This document shows positions 46,131 to 54,536 of a stretch of DNA of 64,000 nucleotides, piece by piece (position 1 is the first letter of the stretch; each line of letters starts with the position of its first letter). The stretch is from JALZKA01 sp963753385 (lineage in GTDB: Bacteria; Actinomycetota; Thermoleophilia; Solirubrobacterales; 70-9), in contig CAVWCC010000008.1 in assembly GCA_963753385.1 (NCBI GenBank), forward strand, positions 186,001 through 250,000, written 5' to 3'. Below the pieces are notes generated by a model. It was not told the origin of the DNA and searched no databases. It saw only the letters and a program-made list of their open reading frames with translations. The position numbers and the translations under genes are program-made.

Positions 46131-46586
46131 ATGTCGCTCTGCTTCATCGATCCCGCCGACGCGATCCGTGCAATCGCCGACTCCGTCGGCCGCGAGGCCC
46201 GCCGCCAGCTGCTCGGCGAGGCCGTCCGCGCGTGGGTCGACGAGATCCCGGACGACGAGCTCGAGTCGCACTACGCCCGCGCGATCGCGGAGCTCGACGA
46301 ACACGACATCTCGATGCTCGCCGCGTGGCACGCCTCGATGGACGCCGGCCACCCCGTGCCGAACCGCGACTTCCTGATGCACTCGTTCACGGGTCTCGGC
46401 GAGCACCGCCGCGAGGCGCTCAAGCTCGCCGCCGGCTTCCGTGGCGAGGAGGCCGTCGACCGCGGCGTCACCGAAGAGCGGGCGCTCGACACCGTGCTCG
46501 ACTGGCTCTCGGGCCCGCGCCTGATGGAGCTCGCGGTCGAAGCGGTCGAGCTCTACGTCTGGGACCGCGCGGGCTCGGACAACTAG
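46131..46586 (+). CDS. conserved hypothetical helical protein
   Basis: A 151-residue, acidic, probably all-helical protein: DPADAIRAIADSVGREARRQ, DEIPDDELESHYARAIAEL, DEHDISMLAAWHASMDAGHP, and a C-terminal helix pair (LDWLSGPRLMELAVEAVEL). No signal peptide, membrane helix or catalytic motif. Start ATG 46131; TACCTT at 46087-46092 and AGAGG upstream suit a short leader. I do not recognise the family. It stands alone between the divergent addB and a convergent small gene. Confidence 0.55.
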   Translation: MSLCFIDPADAIRAIADSVGREARRQLLGEAVRAWVDEIPDDELESHYARAIAELDEHDISMLAAWHASMDAGHPVPNRDFLMHSFTGLGEHRREALKLAAGFRGEEAVDRGVTEERALDTVLDWLSGPRLMELAVEAVELYVWDRAGSDN

Positions 46587-46597
46587 GCCTACCTGCG

Positions 46598-46646
46598 ATC
46601 GAGTGAAGAGTTGTGCCGCATATAGCGGCTCAATCCTTCACTCGAT
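46598..46646. terminator. nested stem-loop between convergent genes
   Basis: ATCGAGTGAAG (46598-46608) pairs perfectly with CTTCACTCGAT (46636-46646); inside, TTG/CAA and GCCGC-ATATA-GCGGC (46615-46629) extend the fold. It sits in the 67-base gap between two converging genes and probably terminates both. The CGAGTG/CACTCG part of the arms recalls the palindromic elements at 1287 and 26122. Confidence 0.55.
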
Positions 46647-46653
46647 GCCATTC

Positions 46654-46893
46654 CTAAATCCCGGGCCCGATGTGTGGGCCGAGGTTCTGCATTGCCGCGG
46701 TGCGGGGATCGTCGGGCGTCGCCGGGCGCTCGTCGGCCTGGATCTCCTCCGTGGTCTCGGGCAGCGGGATGCCGACCTTGACCACGACCCAGCTCCCGTC
46801 GGGCTGCTGCTGCGGCAGCCACTGTGCGACCTTCCGGTCCGGGTGCTCCTCGGCGTACCGTGCGCAGACCGTCTCGGCCTCTTCGCGGTTCAT
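46654..46893 (-). CDS. small hypothetical protein
   Basis: A 79-residue acidic protein: EEAETVCARYAEEHPDRKVA, then a two-stranded segment QPDGSWVVVKVGIPLP and a disordered, Pro/Glu-rich tail. A TACAAT box ends six bases before the ATG, supporting a genuine leaderless gene. No family recognised. Confidence 0.6.
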   Translation of the reverse strand: MNREEAETVCARYAEEHPDRKVAQWLPQQQPDGSWVVVKVGIPLPETTEEIQADERPATPDDPRTAAMQNLGPHIGPGI

Positions 46894-46899
46894 GACCCG

Positions 46900-46905
46900 A
46901 TTGTA
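46900..46905 (-). promoter_or_regulatory. -10 box TACAAT, leaderless start
   Basis: On the minus strand TACAAT, one base from consensus, ends six bases before the ATG at 46893. Confidence 0.55.
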
Positions 46906-46915
46906 AGCCTGCGGA

Positions 46916-47758
46916 TCACTGGCAGCGCTCGAGTGCGCGGGCGTAGAACGCGAGGTAGTCGTTCCAGCGCGGGTTCCAGTACTCCGATTCGTGCCCGCCC
47001 GGCTCGCGGCTCGTGGTGAGGTCTGCGCCGGCTGCCTCGAGCGCGGCGATCAATGCGTCGTCGCCCGGGATGAACGGGTCCTCTTCACCCGAGTCGATCC
47101 AGAGCGGCTGGCCGGTGAACGCCTCCGGCTGCCTGCCGACGGCTGCGATCACGTCGTGCTCCGCGAAGTCCTCGGCGTCGTCGAACGCCCCCTCCGCCGT
47201 CTCCCCGGCCGTCTGCCAGATCGCGGGTGCGTGGCCGCCGACGGCGCAGAACCGGCCCGGCGCCTCGGCGGCCAGGCTGTACGCGCCGTAACCGCCCATC
47301 GAGATCCCGCCCACCGCGACGCGACCCGGATCGGCCCCGGTCTCGCGGGCGACGTTGGGAACCACCTCCTCGAGCACATAGCGGCCCCAGTCGCCATCGT
47401 CGCGGTCGTGCCAGTACGAGGCCTCGCCGCCGTATGGGAAGGCGACGACCGGGGCGCGGTCACCGAGCGCGTCCAGTGCGGCGAACATCTCGTCGACGAG
47501 GCCGCTCTCCTCGTTGCCGTCGCGGCCGTGGAGGAAGACCAGCAACGGCGGATCGCTGACCGAGGCGTCGGAGGTCACGACGCTGACCGGGAGCGACTCG
47601 CCCACTGCGGCGCTCTCGATCGTCATCTCCTCGACGTTCGCGCCGCGCCGATCGGCGGAGCCGATCCCGCCGTCGCGGAACGCGACGAGCCAGATCGCGA
47701 CGGCGACCGCGAGCAACGCCAACAGCGCGACCGCCCGCCGTCTCGCGATCATCGACAC
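46916..47758 (-). CDS. secreted or membrane-anchored alpha/beta-hydrolase (esterase-like)
   Basis: A 280-residue protein with an N-terminal basic/hydrophobic anchor (about 4-24, ARRRAVALLALLAVAVAIW). The hydrolase fold has the oxyanion region LLVFLHGRDGNEESG, the nucleophile elbow GGISMGGYGAY, an acid in WIDSGEEDPFIP and a histidine in PGGHESEYW, giving a Ser-Asp-His triad. Resembles esterase D/feruloyl esterase-like enzymes; substrate unknown. GTG 47758 begins two bases after the upstream stop (ATG 47752 is an alternative), so it is co-transcribed with the DUF4328 gene. Confidence 0.78.
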   Translation of the reverse strand: MSMIARRRAVALLALLAVAVAIWLVAFRDGGIGSADRRGANVEEMTIESAAVGESLPVSVVTSDASVSDPPLLVFLHGRDGNEESGLVDEMFAALDALGDRAPVVAFPYGGEASYWHDRDDGDWGRYVLEEVVPNVARETGADPGRVAVGGISMGGYGAYSLAAEAPGRFCAVGGHAPAIWQTAGETAEGAFDDAEDFAEHDVIAAVGRQPEAFTGQPLWIDSGEEDPFIPGDDALIAALEAAGADLTTSREPGGHESEYWNPRWNDYLAFYARALERCQ

Positions 47759-47760
47759 GG

Positions 47761-48630
47761 CTAGGCGGCCGGCGGGGCCGCCGTGGGCGCCCCAGCCTCG
47801 AGCCGGTCGATCACGGCGTCCTGGTGCGTGCTGATCCGGCGGATCACCACGATCGCAAGGACCGCGGCGACGATCGCCACGACGGAGGCGAACGCGTCGA
47901 GCGCGAAGCCCGCACGCTCCTGTTCGAGCGCGTCGAGGGCCTCCTGGCGATGGACGAAGATCTGGTCGTCCGCCCCATTGATGATGGCGCGTGCTGCGAA
48001 GTTCGACAGGAAGCCGCTCAGGAGGAACAGCCCCCACCACCAGTGCAGAAGGGCTGCCGGCGCGCGCTGGTGCCAGGCGTTGGTCGTCACCAGCGCGTCG
48101 GGCGCCGACGCGCGGTCGATGTCGTTGGCGATCTGCTTGGGCCGGAACAGGTTGAAGATCGGAATGAGCCAGGCGCCGATCGCCCAGCCGGTCCCGTAAC
48201 GAAGGTCGGCGACCCCGAGCCTCGGCAGGTTCGAGTAGGCGCGGTGAAACCAGGGGATGAAGGTGAAGATCCCGAGCCCGACGTACGCCACCAGGAGCGC
48301 GATCGAGGCTTGGTCAACGCGATCCTCGGCCTCGGTGATCTCGGTGAGGCTCGGCTGGCCACCGTCGAGGATCTTGTCGGCGACCTCGATGTACTGGCCG
48401 TCGGCCGAGATGTTGTTGAGCTCGGTCAGCGAGATCAGGATCAGCCCGACGATCGCGACGGTGCGCAGCGTCCGCAGGTGGCGGGGCGGGTCGGCCGGGT
48501 TCGCGATCCGGTGGCCCTCGGGGACCTGGTAGCGGCCGGTCCACTGCTCGCCGTCCCAATATCGAGGGTTCGGCCCGCCCTCGGGGTCGGGGTACCAACC
48601 CGCCGGCGGGCTGCTGGTCGGATCGGCCAC
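47761..48630 (-). CDS. DUF2510-DUF4328 membrane protein
   Basis: A 289-residue protein. The N-terminus has the DUF2510 short motif PAGWYPDPEGGPNPRYWDGE followed by QWTGR, common before actinobacterial membrane proteins. The rest has about five membrane helices with DUF4328 features: FTFIPWFHRAYSNLPRLG, GTGWAIGAWLIPIFNLFRPK, and LLHWWWGLFLLSGFLSN. Function unknown. GTG start; CAGAAT ends six bases upstream, a leaderless arrangement. Confidence 0.82.
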   Translation of the reverse strand: MADPTSSPPAGWYPDPEGGPNPRYWDGEQWTGRYQVPEGHRIANPADPPRHLRTLRTVAIVGLILISLTELNNISADGQYIEVADKILDGGQPSLTEITEAEDRVDQASIALLVAYVGLGIFTFIPWFHRAYSNLPRLGVADLRYGTGWAIGAWLIPIFNLFRPKQIANDIDRASAPDALVTTNAWHQRAPAALLHWWWGLFLLSGFLSNFAARAIINGADDQIFVHRQEALDALEQERAGFALDAFASVVAIVAAVLAIVVIRRISTHQDAVIDRLEAGAPTAAPPAA

Positions 48631-48646
48631 GGCGCGATTCTGCCGG

Positions 48647-49300
48647 TTAGCCCAGCGCCGCGCGCAGCTCGGGGATCGCCTGGTCGTTGTCGCGGAAATG
48701 CACGACGTTGATGCCGAGCTCGCGGGCGGCCGTGCAGTTCACCTCGACGTCGTCGACGAACACGCACTCGGCGAAGTCGAGGTCGGCGAGCTCGGGATCG
48801 TGGGTGCGCAGCCGCTCCAGCGTCAGCTTGTAGATCTCGGGCTCCGGCTTTCGCATCCCGACGAACGCCGAATCCACGACCAGCTCGAAGATGTCGTCGA
48901 CCGGCAGCATCGTGCGCCAGAAGGGCTCCCACTCGCGGACGTTGTTCGTGAGGAGCGCCATCCGCTTGCCGGCCTCCTTCGCGCCCCGCATCGCCGCGAT
49001 CATCGGCTCGTTCGGCTCGAGCGCATCGAAGTAGACCTCCTTGAAGCCGTGCATCTCGGGCTCGTGCCCGAGCTCGACTGCGAGCTCGGCGCGCAGCGTG
49101 GTCAGGAACTCATCCTCGGTGACGTGCCCCTTCTCGAGCTCGTACAGCGGATGCCTGCCATCGCGCTCGTAGATCCGAAGCATCGCGTTGCCAAGGGACT
49201 CGCCGGTGATCCCCGTGCGGTCCTGGAACGCCATGAACGAGCCGATCAGCGGCGTCGTCAGCACACCGCCGAAGTCGGAGATCACGACGCGGATCGCCAT
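48647..49300 (-). CDS. HAD-superfamily hydrolase (epoxide hydrolase N-terminal-like phosphatase)
   Basis: A 217-residue Rossmannoid phosphatase. Motif I is VVISDFGGVLTTP with the nucleophile Asp but Gly in place of the second Asp of DxD, which fits the soluble epoxide hydrolase N-terminal-like group or a weakly active enzyme; motif II MALLTNN, motif III lysine in GMRKPEPEIYK, motif IV FVDDVEVNC. Small helical cap between 15 and 95. Cytosolic; substrate unknown. Five bases after the stop-side neighbour's end, same strand. Confidence 0.83.
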   Translation of the reverse strand: MAIRVVISDFGGVLTTPLIGSFMAFQDRTGITGESLGNAMLRIYERDGRHPLYELEKGHVTEDEFLTTLRAELAVELGHEPEMHGFKEVYFDALEPNEPMIAAMRGAKEAGKRMALLTNNVREWEPFWRTMLPVDDIFELVVDSAFVGMRKPEPEIYKLTLERLRTHDPELADLDFAECVFVDDVEVNCTAARELGINVVHFRDNDQAIPELRAALG

Positions 49301-49304
49301 CGGG

Positions 49305-49814
49305 TTACGTGGCGCGGTGGACGATCTCGTAGGTGGCGCTGCCCGCGCTCCCGTCGAGGCGGAAGCTGAGCTCGGCGCGGTCGCGGCGCTCGCCGTCCTC
49401 GTCGACCGACGAGGTACCGGTCGCGTCGCCGGCGGCGCGGACCGGATAGTCGTCATCCGGCTTGTAGAGCTCGAGTCCGAGCCGCCGGATCGAGCCGTCG
49501 GCCGCGTACTGCGTCGAGACCAGCGCCTCCTCGATCGTGCCTACGTCTCCGTCCGGGCCCACGAGGCAGGCGGCGACGAGCTCCTCGGCGTGGCTCGCCG
49601 CGGCATCAGGGCGCGCCGCGCAGAGCATCAGGAGCGACCCCGCCTCGGTCGCGCCCGATACCACGCGCAGCAACGAGAAGCCGGGACCGAGCGAACCATC
49701 GAGCCGCCAGGCCGGGCCGGCCTCGGTCCCCGGCGTCGCGAGCGCTGCGACCGCGGCGCGGTCCCAGACCACTCCGACGCCCTCGGCGGGCGTCAACCGG
49801 AACTCGTCAGCCAC
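49305..49814 (-). CDS. hypothetical protein co-transcribed with fxsA
   Basis: A 169-residue protein, predicted mostly beta: VGVVWDRAAVAALATPG, GFSLLRVVSGATEAGSLLML, RLGLELYKPDDDYPVRAAGD and a last strand SATYEIVHRA. No signal peptide or catalytic motif. GTG start lies inside the last codons of fxsA (8-base overlap). Family not recognised. Confidence 0.55.
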   Translation of the reverse strand: MADEFRLTPAEGVGVVWDRAAVAALATPGTEAGPAWRLDGSLGPGFSLLRVVSGATEAGSLLMLCAARPDAAASHAEELVAACLVGPDGDVGTIEEALVSTQYAADGSIRRLGLELYKPDDDYPVRAAGDATGTSSVDEDGERRDRAELSFRLDGSAGSATYEIVHRAT

Positions 49815-50319
49815 GTGGGTCCGGCGTCGAGGTGGCGTCCGGCAGCTCGGCCGGAGGCTGGGTCACATCGCGGGCGCTGCCCTCGTAGTCGTACGCGGGG
49901 CCGCGGCGGGGCGGCCCGCCCGGCCGCGCGGAGCCGAAGCTCGTGACGCGCCACGCGACCCCCGCTCGCTTCGAAACCGAGCGGGTCAGGAATCGGCGCA
50001 GCACTGCGCGAGTGGGCGGCAGCAGCAGACACAGGCCGAAGATGTCGGTGATGAACCCGGGGGTCAGGAGCAGCGCGCCGCCCAGGATGATCATCGCCCC
50101 GTCGAACACCTCCCGGCCAGGGACCCTGCCCTCGGCGAGGGCCCGGTTGAAGCGCTCCCAGGCGGCGCGGCTCTGCGACCGGGCGAGCGCGGCGCCGACC
50201 AGGCTGTCGACCACCAGGAGCGCGAGCGTGGGCAGCACGCCGATCGCGCCGCCGATCTGGATGATCACGTAGAGCTCCGCGATCGGGAGCACGATGAAGA
50301 GCAGGAACAGGGGAAGCAT
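49807..50319 (-). CDS. fxsA: FxsA-family membrane protein
   Basis: A 170-residue protein with the FxsA pattern: hydrophobic start FLLFIVLPIAELYVIIQIGG, second helix pair LPTLALLVVDSLVGAALA, and GGALLLTPGFITDIFGLCLL followed by a basic segment; the C-terminus is Pro/Gly-rich and cytosolic. In E. coli FxsA relieves exclusion of phage T7 by F plasmid; its normal role is unknown. Its ATG shares two bases with the ATG of the divergent GNAT gene (CATG at 50317-50320). Confidence 0.87.
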   Translation of the reverse strand: MLPLFLLFIVLPIAELYVIIQIGGAIGVLPTLALLVVDSLVGAALARSQSRAAWERFNRALAEGRVPGREVFDGAMIILGGALLLTPGFITDIFGLCLLLPPTRAVLRRFLTRSVSKRAGVAWRVTSFGSARPGGPPRRGPAYDYEGSARDVTQPPAELPDATSTPDPRG

Positions 50320-50788
50320 GGGCGTCCTTCAAGATTACGAGCTGCGGCCCGAGCCGCCCGATTCGGCGGTCGGAAGCGCGCTCGTCCAGGCGTTCATCTC
50401 GTGGGCGCGGGGCACCTACCCGGAGTACGACCCCGCCCGCAGCCCATCCGCCGATCCGGATGAGCTCTCTCCGCCGGGCGGCGTCTTCATCGTCGCCTGG
50501 CAGGGACCCGATGCGGTGGGCAGCGCGGGGTTCAAGCGTCTCGACGCGGAGACCGGCGAGGTCAAGCGCCTCTACGTCGCCTCCGAGGCGCGCGGCGGCG
50601 GGATCGGCAGGGCGCTGATGCTCCGGCTCGAGGACGAGGCGCGAGGGAGGGGCTACACGCGCCTGCGGCTCGACATCGGCGACCGCCAACCGGAGGCGAT
50701 GGCCCTCTACACCGGCCTCGGATACGCCGAGATCCCCGACTACAACGGGAACCCGTTCGCCAGCTTCTGGCTCGAGAAGCGGCTCTAG
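50318..50788 (+). CDS. GNAT-family N-acetyltransferase
   Basis: A 156-residue acetyl-CoA-dependent acyltransferase. Motif A reads VKRLYVASEARGGGIGRALM with the pyrophosphate loop RGGGIG; motif B region is ALYTGLGYAEIPDYN, close to the GNAT group that acts on small amines or amino acids. ATG 50318 follows GGGGAAGC; an in-frame ATG at 50294 is the alternative. The start codon overlaps the divergent fxsA start and the stop overlaps the convergent carboxypeptidase stop (CTAG), leaving no free intergenic base on either side. Confidence 0.88.
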   Translation: MGVLQDYELRPEPPDSAVGSALVQAFISWARGTYPEYDPARSPSADPDELSPPGGVFIVAWQGPDAVGSAGFKRLDAETGEVKRLYVASEARGGGIGRALMLRLEDEARGRGYTRLRLDIGDRQPEAMALYTGLGYAEIPDYNGNPFASFWLEKRL

Positions 50789-53283
50789 CCCGCGCAGGCT
50801 CCGGCCAGGGCGACCCGGGCGCGCTCGCCGCGGTCGACCAGGACCTTCTTGCGCGCGAGGACCGGCCCGTTCTTCGAGGCGCGGCAGGTCAGCGTCCACC
50901 GCTCGACCTTCGCCGGAACCGCCGGCTTCGGCGTCTTGCCGAATGTGACACGCCCCTCGTAGGGCTCGACTCCCGCGAAGTTCGTGACGCGGACGACGTA
51001 CTTCCCGCGCCGGAGGCCAGGCCGCGCGATCGTCGTCTCCTCGGAGTTGCTGGGTCCCGCAGCCGAGGAGCCGAGCGGGTTGGTCTCGCCCTCCGACGTG
51101 CCGTCCTTGTCGGTGTCGCGGAAGACCTTCATGTCCCAGTCGCTGGCGGGAGTCGGCCAGGTCACACGCACGGTCGCCGTGCCGTTGTCGATGCCCTTGC
51201 CGCCGGGCACCCGGAACGGATGGTCGTTGAAGCAGGAGGGGTCCTCGCTGTCCGCGTCGGCGCACGGGGTCGCGCCGGTCGCGTCGCCGTTGAAGGTCAC
51301 CGGTTCCGACGGCTTGCCGCGACGGCGCTTCACCTTCTTCTTGTCGGGGTCGACGAGCGGCCGGGTCGAGGGGTTGACGTGCCAGGCATAGCGGCCGGAC
51401 CCAGGCACGCGGAGCGTTGTCCTGAGCTTCTCGGGCAGCAGGATCACGTCGCCCTCCTCGCCGGAGCCGTCGATCACCGGGGAGGTGGGGGTCTTGAAGC
51501 GCTTCTGGAGCGTCAGGAAGGCTCCCGCCGGGGCGCTGCCCTGAATTACGGAGTGGCGCTTCGCGTTGACCGTCGACCGGAGCGCCTCGAGGTAGGCGGC
51601 CCGGTTGCCGCCGCCGTCGCCCGCCGCCGCGGTCGTTCCGCGGTACTCGGCGACCATCGAGCCGAAGGCGGGGTGGAACGCGGTCGGGCCGATCTCGAAC
51701 GTGTAGCCGAGGCCGCCGGTCGCGTTGTAGCTCCAGTCCTCCGTCGTCCCCGAGGTGTCGTAGAGCTCGTAGCCGGCTTGGCTCTCATAGCCGTTCTCGC
51801 GCGCCATCGCGTCGCCGAGGCGCTTCAGCACCTTCTCGTCGGGCGGTGGCCCCTGTGACTGCAGGCCGGGCGGGCGCAGGACCAGGTTCGAGAACGTGTG
51901 GTTCGTGATCAGCGTCACCACCTGGCGGCCGGCGACAAGCTTGCGGATGTTGCGGGTCTCGGGCTCGGAGAACGGGCCCGGGCCCCGGTAGTCCTGGGCG
52001 GTCGCCCCGAACGGGAGCGTGTCGGCCGACGAGGCGCCGGGGCCGCCCCAGAACCCGCCGTAGTTGCGGTTCGGATCGACCCCGAACTGGGTCAGGCCCA
52101 GGTTCGGAACCTGCGTGCATGAGCCGCCCTGGTCCTCGAGCGGCGGCAGGAAGCGGCAGTTCTTGCGCTGGTACTCGTACGGGATCACGAGGTTGGCGGT
52201 CTCGTCGCCCGCCGGGGCATCGCGACCGCCCGCGGCGCCGGTCATCTGGCCGGCCTCGCGCGAGGTGTTGAAGCCGTCGGGGTTGACCACCGGGACGAAG
52301 ACCACGCGCGAGCGGCGCATCAACCTGCGGATCGGCTTCTTCCCCTGCTTCCAGCCGTTGATCAGCTCGTAGGCGAACTCGATCGTGTGCTCGGCCGAGG
52401 GCCACTCGCGCGCGTGGTGCGCCCCGAGCACCGCGAACGTCGGCCGGCCGTCCTTGCGCTTGACGCGCGGAGCGACCTCGATCGCCTCGACGGGCCGTCC
52501 CTCGTACGTCTCGAACGGCAGCGTGAAGTAGCGCACCAGCTTCGGGTTGTCCTCGGCGAGCGCCTGCATCTCCTCGCTGTAGTCGACGAGCCGCCGATAG
52601 GTGTCGGTCCGCCCGCTCGGCAGGCCGCCGCCCCCGGCCCCCCGGCGTGCGAGCCGGCGCTCGGCCGCGCGGTCGGCGATGCTGCGCTCGAGCAGGTCCG
52701 GCTCGACCACCTGGTACGAGAAGCCCCGCTCACGGAGCAACGCGCCGTCGGCAGGTGAGTGCAGCACGACGTCGAGGTAGCCCTCGCCGCCGTGCTCGGT
52801 CAGGTCGAGGCCGGTCGCGACCAGCGCGTCCTCGACCTCGTCCTTGGGCGTCGCGACCCGGACCATCTGCATTCGCGGCGCCTGCTCGGTCAGCTCTTGG
52901 ACCTCGATCGCGACCCAAGCCGTCGGATCCGAGCCGCTGATCCGGCAGGCCTGGACAACGAGCGGACCGGCCGCCGGAGCGAAGCCCTGCGCGATCTCAT
53001 CGCCATCGGCGAACGACGATCCCGCGACGAGGTCGCCGCGGCGGGCGTCGAACACCGCCAGGTTCCAATTGCCGTCGCCGGTGAGCCGCGCCGAGACCAT
53101 CGATGTGCCCGGGGAGGTGACGCGCTTCGTCACGACGCCTGGGGCGCCGGTCCGCTCTGCGGCCGAGCAGCTGCGCTCGACCGCGCGGTCCGCTCGGAGC
53201 GTGGCCGCCCCGGCCGGCGCCGCGAGCGCCAGGCAGGCCGCGGCCGCCGCAACCCCTGGCGTCGTCCTAGCGCATAGCCCCAC
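50785..53283 (-). CDS. secreted M14-family zinc carboxypeptidase with C-terminal beta domains
   Basis: An 832-residue exported peptidase. Signal peptide about 1-28 (AAAAACLALAAPAGAA), a prosegment region to about 200, then the M14 domain: zinc ligands in VLGAHHAREWPSAEH (HxxE) and the downstream His in ITNHTFSNLV, substrate arginine in DPNRNYGGFWGG, and the catalytic Glu in GYTFEIGP. The last 300 residues form extracellular beta domains with ATVRVTWPTPASDWDMKVFR and GKYVVRVTNFAG. GTG 53283 is preferred over TTG 53304; TAGCAT lies 10 bases before it. Confidence 0.87.
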   Translation of the reverse strand: MGLCARTTPGVAAAAACLALAAPAGAATLRADRAVERSCSAAERTGAPGVVTKRVTSPGTSMVSARLTGDGNWNLAVFDARRGDLVAGSSFADGDEIAQGFAPAAGPLVVQACRISGSDPTAWVAIEVQELTEQAPRMQMVRVATPKDEVEDALVATGLDLTEHGGEGYLDVVLHSPADGALLRERGFSYQVVEPDLLERSIADRAAERRLARRGAGGGGLPSGRTDTYRRLVDYSEEMQALAEDNPKLVRYFTLPFETYEGRPVEAIEVAPRVKRKDGRPTFAVLGAHHAREWPSAEHTIEFAYELINGWKQGKKPIRRLMRRSRVVFVPVVNPDGFNTSREAGQMTGAAGGRDAPAGDETANLVIPYEYQRKNCRFLPPLEDQGGSCTQVPNLGLTQFGVDPNRNYGGFWGGPGASSADTLPFGATAQDYRGPGPFSEPETRNIRKLVAGRQVVTLITNHTFSNLVLRPPGLQSQGPPPDEKVLKRLGDAMARENGYESQAGYELYDTSGTTEDWSYNATGGLGYTFEIGPTAFHPAFGSMVAEYRGTTAAAGDGGGNRAAYLEALRSTVNAKRHSVIQGSAPAGAFLTLQKRFKTPTSPVIDGSGEEGDVILLPEKLRTTLRVPGSGRYAWHVNPSTRPLVDPDKKKVKRRRGKPSEPVTFNGDATGATPCADADSEDPSCFNDHPFRVPGGKGIDNGTATVRVTWPTPASDWDMKVFRDTDKDGTSEGETNPLGSSAAGPSNSEETTIARPGLRRGKYVVRVTNFAGVEPYEGRVTFGKTPKPAVPAKVERWTLTCRASKNGPVLARKKVLVDRGERARVALAGACAG

Positions 53284-53347
53284 AGTGCGCGGGATGCTAG
53301 GCAAAGCGCGGTCGGCCTTGCGCCGGTTGGGCGGCGACGCCCATCGC

Positions 53348-53353
53348 TACGAT
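53348..53353 (+). promoter_or_regulatory. -10 box TACGAT, leaderless start
   Basis: TACGAT ends six bases before the ATG at 53360 of the DUF59 gene. Confidence 0.5.
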
Positions 53354-53359
53354 TGATCC

Positions 53360-53656
53360 ATGGTCACCGAAGAGGACGTCTACGAGGCGCTCGAGGAGGT
53401 CATCGACCCCGAATTGGGGCTCGATTTCGTCTCCCTCGGCCTGGTCTACGACGTCGACATCCAGGAGCAGGAGGTGTTCGTCACCTTCACGCTGACGACG
53501 CCCGCCTGTCCGATCGGCCCGCAGGTCTCGGAGCAGATGCGCGAGTTCGTCGGCGACCTCGACGGCGTCTCGAACGTCCACCCGAACATGGTCTTCGACC
53601 CGCCGTGGTCCCCGGAGATGATGACCGAGGACGCGAAGTTCGCACTCGGTTTCTGA
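53360..53656 (+). CDS. MIP18/DUF59 iron-sulfur assembly protein (SufT/PaaD type)
   Basis: A 98-residue cytosolic protein: DVYEALEEVIDPELGLDFVS, LGLVYDVDIQEQEVFVTFTL, TTPACPIGP with the conserved cysteine, and HPNMVFDPPWSPEMM. The DUF59 family helps load or transfer Fe-S clusters. It is not in a suf operon here; the ABC exporter follows after 73 bases. Size and motif agree well with SufT-like proteins. Confidence 0.88.
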   Translation: MVTEEDVYEALEEVIDPELGLDFVSLGLVYDVDIQEQEVFVTFTLTTPACPIGPQVSEQMREFVGDLDGVSNVHPNMVFDPPWSPEMMTEDAKFALGF

Positions 53657-53729
53657 GCGTGGGCGATTAGTTTTGCGGGCCGCGCCGGTCTGAGTACGCG
53701 GACCTGACTACCCCCGGAACAGGAGCCAG

Positions 53730-54536
53730 ATGAGCGATCTGAACGGCCCGGCCGTCCTGGCCGAGGGCTTGGTGAAGCATTACGACGGCCGTGAGGGCAA
53801 GGTCGAGGCCGTCCGCGGCGTGGACCTCCAGGTCCGTACGGGCGAGATCTTCGGCTTCCTCGGCCCGAACGGGGCGGGCAAGTCGACGACCGTTCGCATG
53901 CTCACGACCCTCCTCACGATCACCTCCGGCCGCGCCGAGGTGCTCGGGATAGACGTCGCCGGCGACCCGGATGAAGCCCGCCGCCGGATCGGCGTCGCGC
54001 TCCAGGAGGCCGGCCTCGACCCCCGCCAGACCGGCCGGGAGCTGCTGAACCTGCACGGCCGGCTCTTCGAGCTCAGCCACGAGGATGCTGCGGCGCGCGC
54101 CGAGGAGCTCTTGGAGCTGGTCGAGCTCCAGGATGCGGCGGACCGCGTGATCAAGGGCTACTCCGGCGGCATGCAGCGCCGGCTGGACCTCGCGGCGGCG
54201 CTCGTGCACGAGCCCGAGGTCCTGTTCCTGGACGAGCCCACGACGGGTCTCGACCCGGCGAGCCGGCTGACGGTCTGGGACGAGCTTCGCCGGATCAACG
54301 AGAACGGCGCGACGATCTTCCTCACGACGCAGTACCTGGAGGAGGCCGACCAGCTCTGCGACCGGCTGGCGATCATCGACGGCGGCCTGATTGTCCGAGA
54401 GGGCACGCCCGAAGCGCTCAAGGCAGACCTACGCGAGCGCGCCGGGGGCGATCCCACCCTCGACGACGTCTTCCTTGACGCGACCGGGCGGACGCGCGAA
54501 CGCGAGGCCGGTGAGGTCCAGGAGGTGGCTGCATGA
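53730..54536 (+). CDS. ABC-2 exporter ATPase, DrrA-like
   Basis: A 268-residue ATPase of the daunorubicin-resistance type. Walker A LGPNGAGKSTTVRML, Q-loop GVALQEAGLDPRQTG, signature GYSGGMQRRLDLAAAL, Walker B VLFLDEPTTGLDPASR and the C-terminal DPTLDDVFLDATGR of the DrrA group. It energises the permease whose start overlaps its stop (ATGA). ATG preceded by AGGAG. Substrate unknown; no biosynthetic cluster lies nearby. Confidence 0.92.
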   Translation: MSDLNGPAVLAEGLVKHYDGREGKVEAVRGVDLQVRTGEIFGFLGPNGAGKSTTVRMLTTLLTITSGRAEVLGIDVAGDPDEARRRIGVALQEAGLDPRQTGRELLNLHGRLFELSHEDAAARAEELLELVELQDAADRVIKGYSGGMQRRLDLAAALVHEPEVLFLDEPTTGLDPASRLTVWDELRRINENGATIFLTTQYLEEADQLCDRLAIIDGGLIVREGTPEALKADLRERAGGDPTLDDVFLDATGRTREREAGEVQEVAA

